A stretch of 44,372 bases of DNA from CAIVPM01 sp049242865 (GTDB lineage: Bacteria > Bacteroidota > Bacteroidia > Chitinophagales > Chitinophagaceae), in contig JBMLOR010000198.1 in the NCBI GenBank assembly GCA_049242865.1, positions 1 to 44,372 of the forward strand, given 5' to 3'. The translations under genes and the position numbers were made by a program. Shown here piece after piece: positions 32,937 to 41,900 of the stretch (positions within the stretch are counted from its first letter, which is position 1; each line of letters begins with the position of its first letter). The notes under the pieces were generated by a model, which ran no database searches, had not been told where the DNA came from, and saw nothing but the letters and a program-made list of their open reading frames with translations.

Positions 32937-33377
32937 ATGGAACTAAACAATCGTCAGGCTTATTATCATTATTTTATCGAACAAAAATTCGAAGCAGGAA
33001 TTGTATTGCTTGGTACAGAAGTTAAAAGTATACGTGAGGGTAAACTAAGTTTTAATGATGCTTTTTGCTTACTCGATGATGGTGAACTTTGGTTAAGAGG
33101 ATTATATATTGCTGAATATAAACTAGGTACTGTTAACAACCATATTGCTGTACACGATAGAAAACTATTGCTCAATAAAAAAGAGCTTAAAAAAATTACA
33201 GCTGCAACAAGAGAAAAAGGCCTAACAATAGTTCCTCTAAAAGTTTTTTTTAATGATAAAAATTTGGCAAAAGTGGATATTGGCATAGCCAAGGGAAAAA
33301 AACTACACGATAAAAGAGAAACTATAAAAAAACGAGATAACGATAGAGAGTTAAAAAATTTAAAACTTAAGTTTTAA
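32937..33377 (+). CDS. smpB: SsrA-binding protein SmpB
   Basis: 146-residue SmpB: GTEVKSIREGKLSFNDAF (OB-fold, tmRNA contact), HDRKLLLNKKELKK and the C-terminal KKLHDKRETIKKRD, whose basic tail mimics the codon-anticodon helix. It delivers tmRNA to stalled ribosomes in trans-translation. It starts 83 nt after accD on the same strand; no terminator separates them, so shared transcription is possible. The 33378-33544 gap after it shows nothing but the -7 box of the next gene. Confidence 0.95.
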   Translation: MELNNRQAYYHYFIEQKFEAGIVLLGTEVKSIREGKLSFNDAFCLLDDGELWLRGLYIAEYKLGTVNNHIAVHDRKLLLNKKELKKITAATREKGLTIVPLKVFFNDKNLAKVDIGIAKGKKLHDKRETIKKRDNDRELKNLKLKF

Positions 33378-33544
33378 TTTATTTCCTATTAACATCTAAT
33401 TGCATATAAATTTTCAGCAACAATCATAATGATAAGAAGTTGGTTAAAATTATAATCAATGTTAAATAACATATTACCTATAATTTAATATAATAATTTT
33501 TAATTGCATAACATTTTCAAACCTTCAAATTCACATTAGTTCCT

Positions 33545-33552
33545 TATTTTTG
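33545..33552 (+). promoter_or_regulatory. -7 box TATTTTTG for the aldolase gene
   Basis: Exact TAnnTTTG match, 11 nt before the ATG at 33564; no obvious -33 element. Confidence 0.45.
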
Positions 33553-33563
33553 TAAAAAAAAAT

Positions 33564-34594
33564 ATGAGCAAATACGGATCTGGAATTATATATGGAGAAG
33601 CTTTGAAAGCACTTTACGATGATGCAAAAAATAACCAATTTGCATTGCCTGCCGTAAATACAATTGGTACAAATACTATAAATGCAACTTTAGAAACTGC
33701 AGCAAAAGTAAACTCACCTGTTATCATTCAATTTAGCAATGGTGGTGCACAATTTATTGCAGGTAAAGGCATGCCTAACGATGTGTTACAAGCAAATATT
33801 GCAGGTGGTGTTTCAGGTGCTTTACATATTCATAATGTAGCTAAACATTATGGCGTTCCTGTAGTATTACATACAGACCATGCAGCAAAAAAATGGTTGC
33901 CTTGGGTAAGTGGGTTAATTGATGCTGGAGAGCAATATTTCAAAGAAAAAGGTCAGCCTCTTTTTAGTTCGCACATGCTCGATTTATCAGAAGAAAGCTT
34001 AGAAGAAAACATTGCAACATCTGTAGAGTTTTATAAAAGAATGGCTCCTTTAGGTATGGGTATTGAAATTGAACTTGGTGTTACAGGTGGTGAAGAAGAT
34101 GGTGTTGATAATAGTGATATTGATAATGAAAAATTATATACACAGCCTCAGCATGTAGCATATTCTTATAAAGAATTGAGTAAAGTAGGTGATTTATTTA
34201 CTGTTGCAGCAGCTTTTGGTAATGTACATGGTGTTTATAAAAGTGGTAACGTTCAGCTTACACCAATTATATTAAAAAATAGCCAAGATTACATTGAACG
34301 TGAATTTAAAACAGCAGCAAAACCTGTTTACTTTGTATTTCATGGTGGTAGTGGCTCTCCTCAACATCAAATAAGAGAAGCAATTAGCTATGGTGCAATA
34401 AAAATGAATATTGATACCGATTTGCAATGGGCTTTTTGGGAAGGAATTTTAAACAATTACAAAAAGAACGAAGCCTATTTACAAGGACAGTTAGGTAATC
34501 CTGACGGGCCTGATGCTCCTAATAAAAAATACTACGATCCAAGAGTTTGGTTGCGTAAAGGGGAAGAGAATTTTTCAAAAAGATTAGAAGTTGC
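33564..34594 (+). CDS. fbaA: Class II fructose-bisphosphate aldolase, 3' end lost in gap
   Basis: 343 complete codons before the N-run. Zinc and active-site features are present: TDHAAKKWL (about 110-118), GNVHGVY (about 223), FVFHGGSGSP (about 261), MNIDTDLQWAFW (about 287) and NPDGPDAPNKKYYDPRVWL. It cleaves fructose-1,6-bisphosphate in glycolysis and gluconeogenesis. The family's usual length of about 355-360 residues means only a dozen or so codons and the stop lie inside the gap. Reading on through the N-run would falsely add sequence that is antisense to the dipeptidase, so I end the feature at the gap. Confidence 0.92.
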
Positions 34595-34694
34595 NNNNNN
34601 NNNNNNNNNNNNNNNNNNNNNNNNNNNNNNNNNNNNNNNNNNNNNNNNNNNNNNNNNNNNNNNNNNNNNNNNNNNNNNNNNNNNNNNNNNNNNN
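34595..34694. other. Assembly gap of exactly 100 N
   Basis: One hundred N, the standard placeholder for a gap of unknown length. It hides the last codons of the aldolase, its terminator and any terminator of the dipeptidase, whose stop is two bases from the gap edge. Further genes could lie in it. Confidence 0.99.
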
Positions 34695-34695
34695 T

Positions 34696-36066
34696 TTAAG
34701 CCTTTAGCTCTTTATAATACTGATGGAAATATGGAATTGTAGCAATTCCTTTGTAAAAGTTAAATACATCATACTTCTCGTTAGGGCTATGCAAATTATC
34801 ACTGTCTAAGCCAAAGCCTAAGAATACAATTTTTATACCTAATTCTTTCTCAAATAATGCACAAATAGGAATGCTTCCTCCACCTCTACAAGGAATAGGT
34901 TCTTTGCCAAAAGTGGTGAATATAGCTTTTGCAGCTGCTTTATATTCTATGCTATCAATTGGGGTCATGTAGGGTTCTCCACCATGATGTTCAGTTGCTT
35001 TTACAGTTACACCTTCGGGTGCAATAGTTGTAAAGTATTTTAAGATTTTTTCTGTAATTACTGCACTCGATTGATTAGGAACTAATCTACAACTAATTTT
35101 AGCAAAAGCTTTACTTGGCAACACTGTTTTTGCTCCTTCACCTGTATAACCTCCCCACATGCCATTTACTTCTAAAGTTGGTCTAATGCCTGTACGTTCA
35201 TTAGTTGTAAACCCTTTTTCACCCCAAAGGCTATCAATGCCTAAATCATTTTTATAGTCATTTTCATTAAAAGGTGCTGCAGCCATTTTTGCTCTTTCTT
35301 CAGGTGTAGCTTCAACTACATCATCATAAAAACCAGGGATAGTTATATGATTATTTTCATCGTGGCAACTAGCTATCATTTTACTTAAAATAGTTATAGG
35401 ATTTGCTACTGCACCACCATAAACTCCACTATGTAAATCTCTATTTGGGCCTGTAACTTCAACTTCAATATAGCTTAATCCTCTAACTCCAACATCAATA
35501 CTTGGAGTATCCATGCTAATCATACTAGTATCGCTAATTAAAATTACGTCTGCTTTTAATAGTTCTTTATTAGCCTTAACAAAAGTTCCTAAATTAGGAC
35601 TGCCAATTTCTTCTTCACCTTCTATTAAAAACTTTACATTGCATTGCAGAGTTTGGGTATTAACAAGTGTTTCAAATGCTTTAACATGCATAAAAAACTG
35701 TCCTTTATCATCACAACTTCCTCTTGCAAAAATTTTACCATCTTTAATTACAGGTTCAAATGGGCCACTATGCCAAAGTTCTAAAGGGTCAGCAGGTTGT
35801 ACATCATAATGTCCATATACCAAAACTGTTGGTAAATTTTCGTCAACAATTTTTTCAGCAAATACAATTGGGTGGCCTGCTGTTTCATAAATTTTTGTGA
35901 ATTCAGCACCCGCTGCTTTTAAATGATTTTCAACACTTGTTGCACAAGTAATCATATCATTTTTATGCTCTCCTCTTGCACTAACACTAGGTATTTTTAA
36001 TAAATCTAGTAACTCGTTTAAAAAACGATCTTTATGTTGTTGTTGGTAGTTTTCCCAAACTTGCAT
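34696..36066 (-). CDS. M20-family dipeptidase
   Basis: 456-residue zinc peptidase of the M20 (CNDP/ArgE-DapE-like) group. Metal ligands and catalytic parts appear in order: YGHYDVQP (first His and Asp), GSCDDKGQ (bridging Asp), EGEEEIGS (catalytic Glu pair), ILISDTSM, the dimerisation-domain VRGLSYIEVEVTGP with LHSG, and the last His in DSDNLHSPNEKY. It hydrolyses dipeptides or acylated amino acids in the cytoplasm. The stop codon touches the assembly gap but the gene is whole. It appears to stand alone, separated by a hairpin from the small gene upstream. Confidence 0.92.
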   Translation of the reverse strand: MQVWENYQQQHKDRFLNELLDLLKIPSVSARGEHKNDMITCATSVENHLKAAGAEFTKIYETAGHPIVFAEKIVDENLPTVLVYGHYDVQPADPLELWHSGPFEPVIKDGKIFARGSCDDKGQFFMHVKAFETLVNTQTLQCNVKFLIEGEEEIGSPNLGTFVKANKELLKADVILISDTSMISMDTPSIDVGVRGLSYIEVEVTGPNRDLHSGVYGGAVANPITILSKMIASCHDENNHITIPGFYDDVVEATPEERAKMAAAPFNENDYKNDLGIDSLWGEKGFTTNERTGIRPTLEVNGMWGGYTGEGAKTVLPSKAFAKISCRLVPNQSSAVITEKILKYFTTIAPEGVTVKATEHHGGEPYMTPIDSIEYKAAAKAIFTTFGKEPIPCRGGGSIPICALFEKELGIKIVFLGFGLDSDNLHSPNEKYDVFNFYKGIATIPYFHQYYKELKA

Positions 36067-36149
36067 ATGATTTTTTTTGTTGTAAAAGTAGGGGAATTGA
36101 AGTCTAGTTTTTTGGGATAACTATAAACAAATTTTAAGTTTTTTAATAG

Positions 36150-36180
36150 ATAAAGGTGCAAATGAAATTTGCACCTTTAT
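36150..36180 (-). terminator. Hairpin after the 77-residue gene
   Basis: ATAAAGGTGCAAAT (36150-36163) pairs perfectly with ATTTGCACCTTTAT (36167-36180) with a 3-nt loop. On the minus strand it lies downstream of the small gene. A long T-run after it is missing, so its strength as a terminator is uncertain. Confidence 0.55.
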
Positions 36181-36204
36181 TAAATTTGAATGTTGATTTT
36201 TAGT

Positions 36205-36438
36205 TTACTTCTTAGAAGTTTTTTTTGCATACTCCATAATGGCATCAATAGTTTCTTTGCTAGGACTCATTGATTTATTTTTTAATTCATCGGCAGCTTT
36301 TGCTGCTTTTTTTAATTTTTTTAATTCTTTAGTTAATTCTTCATCAGTAAGCAATGCTTTGTCTATAGCCATTTTTAAAATGGGTGAAGCCTCTCCATAC
36401 AAATATTGTATGATTTGCTCTTTAGTAAATTTTTTCAT
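36205..36438 (-). CDS. 77-residue hypothetical protein, anti-sigma-like N-terminus
   Basis: Starts MKKFTKEQIIQYLYGEASP and continues with an acidic helix (ALLTDEELTKELKKLKKAAK) and a Lys/Ser-rich end. The QYLYGE-type start resembles the first helix of zinc-finger-less anti-sigma domains, but no cysteines are present and no sigma factor is nearby. A longer upstream extension in the same frame is unlikely; the ATG at 36438 fits a degenerate -7 box 20 nt ahead. Function unknown. Confidence 0.55.
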   Translation of the reverse strand: MKKFTKEQIIQYLYGEASPILKMAIDKALLTDEELTKELKKLKKAAKAADELKNKSMSPSKETIDAIMEYAKKTSKK

Positions 36439-36458
36439 TAAATATTGTTTGCTGTTTA

Positions 36459-36466
36459 CAAATACA
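36459..36466 (-). promoter_or_regulatory. Near-consensus -7 box (TGTATTTG) for the 77-residue gene
   Basis: One mismatch to TAnnTTTG, 20 nt before the ATG at 36438. It supports that start over the longer frame. Confidence 0.35.
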
Positions 36467-36500
36467 GCTTTCGAGAGGGTATGCAAGAATTACTTGTATA

Positions 36501-36542
36501 TAAACGAAAGGCTACACATTTTATTGTATAGCCTTTCGATTT
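36501..36542 (-). terminator. Terminator of the pdhA-TPR-ribH unit
   Basis: CGAAAGGCTA (36505-36514) pairs with TAGCCTTTCG (36529-36538), with further A/T pairs outside. It lies just beyond the ribH stop on the minus strand. Confidence 0.65.
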
Positions 36543-36565
36543 ATAGTTAGATTTTAATTTTTTGT

Positions 36566-37051
36566 TTATTGCTGTTGCAATTTGTTATTTAACTCCACCA
36601 TTTGAATGGCAGTTAGGGCAGCTTCTTCTCCTTTATGGCCATGAACACCTCCCAAACGTTCAAAAGCTTCTGTTTCATTGTTTAAGGTTAATACTCCAAA
36701 AATTACAGGTACCGAAAGTTGTAAATTAAGTTGAACAGTACTTTCTGCAATTATTTTACATACATAATCAAAATGTGGTGTTCCACCTTTAATAACTGCT
36801 CCCAACATAATATAAGCATCAGGCGTTTTTTTTGAAAATGCGTAATGCTGTTTTACTGCAAATGGTATTTCTACAGCACCAGGAACTTCAATAGTAATTA
36901 CTTTAACTTGGTGTTGTTTGAGAATTTTTTTTGCACCTTTTTCAAGTTTATCAATTATTGGTTTATTCCAACTAGTTTTAACTATTACAACAAAGGCATC
37001 CTTTTTTAAAAGAATGCCTTTGTTAGATATTGTATATCCTTTACTGCTCAT
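36566..37051 (-). CDS. ribH: 6,7-dimethyl-8-ribityllumazine synthase
   Basis: 161-residue lumazine synthase: VPGAVEIPFAVKQ (substrate loop), GAVIKGGTPHFDYVC (conserved phosphate/pyrimidine-binding motif), VPVIFGVLTLNNETEAFER and GHKGEEAALTAIQM with the catalytic His region. It joins 5-amino-6-ribitylaminouracil with dihydroxybutanone phosphate in riboflavin synthesis and assembles into 60-mers. It starts 2 nt after the TPR gene, so the two are cotranscribed. Confidence 0.95.
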   Translation of the reverse strand: MSSKGYTISNKGILLKKDAFVVIVKTSWNKPIIDKLEKGAKKILKQHQVKVITIEVPGAVEIPFAVKQHYAFSKKTPDAYIMLGAVIKGGTPHFDYVCKIIAESTVQLNLQLSVPVIFGVLTLNNETEAFERLGGVHGHKGEEAALTAIQMVELNNKLQQQ

Positions 37052-37053
37052 AT

Positions 37054-37731
37054 TTATTTTATGCTAAATTCATTTTTTTCAATGCTATTTTTATAGATAT
37101 CTCTATCAATGTCATTGGCTTTAGCGTTAGGGTATTTAGTTTTAATTTCTTTATACAATTCTACTGCTTCTTTGCTTTTGTTTAATGTTTCGTACAATTT
37201 AGCTGCACGCCACAAATATTCAGCACTTGTATTTTGATCTTGGCTAAAGTGATTTCCAGCTTTTTTATAATATTCAATAGCTTCTTCTTTTTTGCCAGCT
37301 TCTCCGTAAGCATCAGCTAAAGCTCCGTATGCAACCATTTGAACAGGTTTGCTGCTTGTACTAAATTCTTTCAAATGCTCTATAGCTTTGTTAAATTCGC
37401 CAAGTTTTAAATAGCTAATTCCAGCATAATAATGAGCTAAGTTTGCTGCTGGTGTTCCACTATGATTTTTAATTACATAAAGTACACCTTTACTTTGTCC
37501 ATCGCCATCTAAAACTTTACGACTGCTATCTTGTGCAAAATAATTTTCTGCTGCAAAAATTGCTTCAGAAGCTTTATTGTTAGCTGGTTTTACTATATAC
37601 TCTTTGTATGCCCAAAAACCTCCAATTACTACAATTACGCCTGCTACTGCTCCTAAAATTAGCTTTTGATTTTTATTCCAAAATTGTTGAAGTTTCGATA
37701 AAAAATCTCCACCTACCACTTGTTCACTCAT
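37054..37731 (-). CDS. Membrane-anchored TPR protein (YfgM/BamD-like layout)
   Basis: 225-residue protein: cytosolic N-terminus (about 1-20), one membrane helix (LILGAVAGVIVVIGGFWAY, about 26-44), then a periplasmic domain with four TPR units (LAHYYAGISYLKLGEFNKAIEH, VAYGALADAYGEAGKKEEAIEY, EYLWRAAKLYETLNKSKEAVEL). The layout matches YfgM, which works with periplasmic chaperones at the Sec translocon. It sits between pdhA (37 nt) and ribH (2 nt) on the minus strand and is likely cotranscribed. Exact role unproven. Confidence 0.75.
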   Translation of the reverse strand: MSEQVVGGDFLSKLQQFWNKNQKLILGAVAGVIVVIGGFWAYKEYIVKPANNKASEAIFAAENYFAQDSSRKVLDGDGQSKGVLYVIKNHSGTPAANLAHYYAGISYLKLGEFNKAIEHLKEFSTSSKPVQMVAYGALADAYGEAGKKEEAIEYYKKAGNHFSQDQNTSAEYLWRAAKLYETLNKSKEAVELYKEIKTKYPNAKANDIDRDIYKNSIEKNEFSIK

Positions 37732-37768
37732 TTTTATGTGTTTTTATAAAATTTTGTATTAAATAAAA

Positions 37769-38764
37769 TTAGTCTTTAATAAATTCATAGTTTGCATCAA
37801 CATAAACATCTTTATAAACTTCGTCTTCATTTGGCCAAGGCGATTCTTCTGCAAAACGTACACTTTCTTCTACAACGTCATCAATTTTTTTAACAATTGC
37901 ATCTAAATCTGCTTGTGTAGCAAATCCATTATCTACAATAGTTCTTGTAATTGCAGTTATTGGATCTTTTTCTTTATAATCGTCTACCTCATCCTTGCTA
38001 CGATATTTTTGAGGGTCACTAATGCTATGACCTTTATATCTGTAAGTTTTCATTTCTAGTAGGGTAGGGCCACCATCTTCTTTTGCACGTTTTACAGCTC
38101 TTGCAACAGCATCGTGCACAGCTTCTGGGCTCATACCATCTACCATATCTCCTGGCATGTCATAAGCATCAGCCAATTTATAAATATCTGTAACGTTACT
38201 AGTTCTTTCAATACTAGTACCCATAGCATAGTTGTTGTTTTCGCAAATAAAAATTACAGGCAACTTCCAAAGCATGGCCATATTAAATGTTTCGTGCAAC
38301 ATACCTTGTCTTGCAGCACCATCACCAAAAAAGCAAAGTACAACATTGCCTGTACCCTTATATTTTTCGGCAAATGCCAATCCTGCACCAGTACCAATTT
38401 GAGCACCCACAATACCATGACCACCAAAAAAATAATTTTTAACATCAAAAAAGTGCATGCTTCCACCTTTACCTTTTGCACAACCTGTAGCTTTACCATA
38501 AAGCTCAGCCATACAAGCATTTGCAGATGTTCCTTTAGCTAAAGCCAAACCATGATCACGATAAGCAGTAATAAATGGATCTTGATGATTAGTTGCTGTC
38601 ATGCAACCTGCTGCAATGGCTTCTTGACCTACATATGCATGGAAAAAACCTCTAATTTTTCCTGCCATTTTATACATTTCTTCAGCTTTAAGCTCAAATT
38701 GACGGATTAAAACCATCAATTCATACCAGTACAAATAAGTTTCTTTAGTAAATTTTGTTGGCAC
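37769..38764 (-). CDS. pdhA: Pyruvate dehydrogenase E1 component, alpha subunit
   Basis: 331-residue thiamine-diphosphate enzyme subunit. It has YVGQEAIAAGCM, GGSMHFFDVKNYFFGGHGIVGAQIGTG, the ThDP/Mg motif GDGAARQGMLHETFNMA with NN at the end of FICENNNYAMGTS, and the regulatory-loop analogue YRYKGHSISDPQKYR. With PdhB it decarboxylates pyruvate and acylates the lipoyl carrier. The start is GTG: an in-frame stop lies two codons upstream and no ATG is available. The -7 box is 19 nt ahead. The beta subunit is not in the window. Confidence 0.9.
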   Translation of the reverse strand: MPTKFTKETYLYWYELMVLIRQFELKAEEMYKMAGKIRGFFHAYVGQEAIAAGCMTATNHQDPFITAYRDHGLALAKGTSANACMAELYGKATGCAKGKGGSMHFFDVKNYFFGGHGIVGAQIGTGAGLAFAEKYKGTGNVVLCFFGDGAARQGMLHETFNMAMLWKLPVIFICENNNYAMGTSIERTSNVTDIYKLADAYDMPGDMVDGMSPEAVHDAVARAVKRAKEDGGPTLLEMKTYRYKGHSISDPQKYRSKDEVDDYKEKDPITAITRTIVDNGFATQADLDAIVKKIDDVVEESVRFAEESPWPNEDEVYKDVYVDANYEFIKD

Positions 38765-38783
38765 TTGTTATTTTTTAGGTGTG

Positions 38784-38791
38784 CAAATATA
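38784..38791 (-). promoter_or_regulatory. -7 box TATATTTG for pdhA
   Basis: Exact TAnnTTTG match on the minus strand, ending 19 nt before the GTG start at 38764. Confidence 0.55.
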
Positions 38792-38895
38792 ATAGTATTG
38801 ACAATATATTTAAAGATGTGGATTAGTTGATTTGTAAATGCCTACTTATATCGTGTTTTAGTATTAGTTAATTTTTTTAGAATGCACAAGATTTA

Positions 38896-38908
38896 ATTGT
38901 TGAACAAT
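38896..38908. promoter_or_regulatory. Palindrome ATTGTT-G-AACAAT upstream of the amylase
   Basis: Perfect 13-bp inverted repeat in the divergent pdhA/amylase intergenic region. It could be a regulator-binding site; no protein is assigned. Confidence 0.35.
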
Positions 38909-38923
38909 AATTAAATAATATTA

Positions 38924-38938
38924 GTGTAAAATTTACAC
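38924..38938. promoter_or_regulatory. Palindrome GTGTAAA-A-TTTACAC at the amylase -33 region
   Basis: Perfect 15-bp inverted repeat, 17 nt ahead of the likely -7 box of the amylase gene, so it covers the -33 position. A candidate operator or activator site. Confidence 0.4.
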
Positions 38939-38955
38939 ATTTAATTTAAATGAAT

Positions 38956-38963
38956 TAACATTG
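38956..38963 (+). promoter_or_regulatory. -7 box TAACATTG for the amylase gene
   Basis: One mismatch to TAnnTTTG, 17 nt before the ATG at 38981. It overlaps the left end of the operator-like sequence at 38961-38979, which would place a repressor at the transcription start. Confidence 0.4.
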
Positions 38964-38979
38964 CAACAAACGTTTGCAA
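38961..38979. promoter_or_regulatory. LacI-type operator candidate at the amylase start
   Basis: TTGCAACAAACGTTTGCAA has TTGCAA at both ends, around the palindrome CAAACGTTTG (38967-38976) with a central CG. This is the pattern of LacI-family repressor sites, and LacI-family regulators often control maltodextrin genes. It lies between the -7 box and the ATG, the place of a repressor block. No regulator gene is in the window. Confidence 0.5.
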
Positions 38980-38980
38980 A

Positions 38981-41900
38981 ATGAAAAAAAATATTTTCAT
39001 TCTTTTAGTAGCTATTAACTTCTTTTCGATAGAAAAAATTAAAGCACAAACAGACTTTAGAAAAGAAACCATCTATTTTTTATTGACTACTCGTTTTTTT
39101 GATGGCGATAGTTTAAATAATGCACCCAACGAATGGTGTAGCTATATTCCAGGGGTTAATAATCCAAACATTACCGACCCTAAAGACGTTACTTGGCGTG
39201 GAGATTTTAGAGGCTTAATACAACAATTAGACTATATAAAAGGGATGGGATTTACTGCAATTTGGATTACACCTATTGTTCAAAATAGAGGACCATTAGA
39301 TTATCATGGTTACCATGCCTGGGATTTTACCAAGGTTGACCCAAGATTAGAAAGCCCAGGTGCAACTTTTCAAGATTTAGTAAATGCTGTACATGCCAAA
39401 GGCATGAAAATAGTATTAGATATTGTAACCAACCATAGTGGGCGTTTTGGAATTAAAAATGTTGCAGAGCTTAAATATAATACAGATACTACCAAACCTT
39501 GGGGTAAAAATTTAGCTGGAGGTACTTTAAAAGATAATCCTAATTGGGAGTATGATGGATTAACCAAAAACCCTGATGATGGCAAGCGTTGGAGCCGTGC
39601 TAACTTGGCCAAAATGCCAGCACCCTACAATCAAAATTTAGCAGCTTGGAATTGGCCTTGCACAGAAGCATTTGTAAATACGAGTAACCCTGTTTATTTT
39701 CATCAAAGTGGTAATGGTTTTGCACAAGGTTGGGACGATACCACCAATTTATATCAAAGAGCTTTGGCAGATGATTGCCCTGATTTAAATACAGAAAGCC
39801 AAGCTTTACAAGACTATATGTTCAATGCCTACAAAACATTTTTAGACATGGGTGTTGATGCATTTAGATGGGATACTTGGAAACACATGAACAAGCAAAG
39901 CATCATTGCTTTGTACGATAGATTTAAAGCCTATAAACCCAATTTATTTGTATTTGGTGAGGTGGCACAAAAACGCTTTGAATTGCACCCTGTACAAGAA
40001 ATTAACCCACATTGGTATACTTGGCGTGGAGGTGTAGGCACAAGTGCAGGTTTAGATGTTGGTGTTTTAGATTTTTATGGCGAAGCTACTTTTCATAATA
40101 TTTTTGAAGATGGTGGAGCTTTTAGTGGCGTTGCAGATGCTGCACGCTACGATCATTTATATAGCGACCCCACAAAATTGGTAACATGGTTAGATAACCA
40201 TGATTTTGGACCTCATAACGACTGGAATAGACGATATGGTGGAAGCGTTGAAAACTTGGCTGCTTGTATGAACTTTATGTTTACTTGGCGAGGCATACCA
40301 TCAGTTTATTATGGAACTGAAATGCAATTTAAAAAAGGTGCCTATACCGATTTGCACGATGCTAGTGGTATACAAAAAAGTTTAGACGTTACTGGTAGGG
40401 CTTATTATGGCGATAATGTAAACACAGCCAAAAACACTCAGCTATATGCACATTTAAAAAAACTAAATGACATAAGAAAAGCTATACCAGCTTTACAAAA
40501 TGGCAACTACAATTGGGGAGGAAATTATCCTGGAAATGGTATAGGTTTTACAAGAAGTACCACTGGCAGTTTTGTTTGTGTGGGATTAGCCAAAGATGGT
40601 GCTGCTAATTTTAATTTTACAGGCTTAACCAATGGCATTTATAGAGATGCAGTTACTGGGCGAGAAGTAAATGTAACCAATGGAACTTTACAGTTTTCTG
40701 TTCCTAGTCTTAGTGCTGGTATTTATGTATTAAATGGGCCTGGTATGATTGGTGAAAATGGGCCAGGTTATTTTGCACCTTGTGTTACAGGATGTAATCC
40801 TTTACCAAAAGTTGCTATTAGCCCAGTTGGTGATAATTATACTGCACCAATTACAGTTAGTATTAATGCTACAAGTGGAACAGGAGCAAAAACCATTTAT
40901 TATACCACTAATGGTCAGCAACCTACAACTGCTTCTGCTGTATATACAGGAAGTTTTTCAGTAAGTACAGCAACCACAGTAAAAGCAATTGCAGTTGATG
41001 CAAATGGAAAAGTAAGTGATTTGGATGCACAGGTTTATACTTTTGTTTTACCTAAACCAAGATTATCTATTACACCAGCAGCAGGTAATTATTTCGACCC
41101 AATAACTGTAAGTTTAGCAGCAACTAATGCTGCTTCTCCTTACACGTATTATTATACCACTAATGGCAGTACACCTAACACTAGTAGCACCGTTTATACA
41201 ACTCCATTAACTATTGCTACTCCAACAACCATTAAAGCAATTGCAGTAGATGCTGCTAACCAAGTAAGTGATGTGGTTACAGCTAGTTATACATTCAATA
41301 TTCCAAATCCAACAGTAACAGCTAATCCTAGTAGTACAAATTTTTATACAGGAACTGGAACAGTAACCTTAACTGCAAATTCACCACGCCAGCCAGTTAC
41401 AATTTATTACACTACAAATGGTACCAACCCTACAATCAACTCTTCAGTTTATGCTGCTCCTTTAAACTTATCTGGTTCTGCTCCTATAAAAGTAAAATAT
41501 TTTGGAGTTGATAATCAAGGAAGAATAGGAAGCATTGATAGTAGCACCTACACCTTCAATCCAATACCAGATATTACAGTGTATTTTAAAAAGCCTTCTA
41601 ATTGGGCAAGCCCTGTAAAAATTCATTATTGGAATGCTTTGCCAAATGGAAATTTAACTGCAACAACTTGGCCAGGTGTAAACTGTACAAGAGTTTGCCC
41701 AACTAGTGATTGGTGGAAATTTACTTTTAATAACGTTACATCATTAAATGTAATTTTTAATGATGGTGCTGGTAAACAAACCATCGACTTAAACAATGTT
41801 ACAACTGATAGCTATTTTGATTTTAATACAAAGCTTACAACTATTCCTGATGTTGACGCTCCAATTGGTAGATTAGTTGCTACGCCAACTACAGGCACTG

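Noticed and set aside
34595..34742. Continuation of the aldolase frame through the N-run to a stop at 34742
   Set aside because: The residues after the gap are the antisense of the dipeptidase C-terminus, and the frame across an unknown gap is meaningless.
38114..38542. 142-codon plus-strand frame opposite pdhA
   Set aside because: Antisense to conserved pdhA motifs, with low-complexity His/Ser/Thr content typical of a shadow frame.
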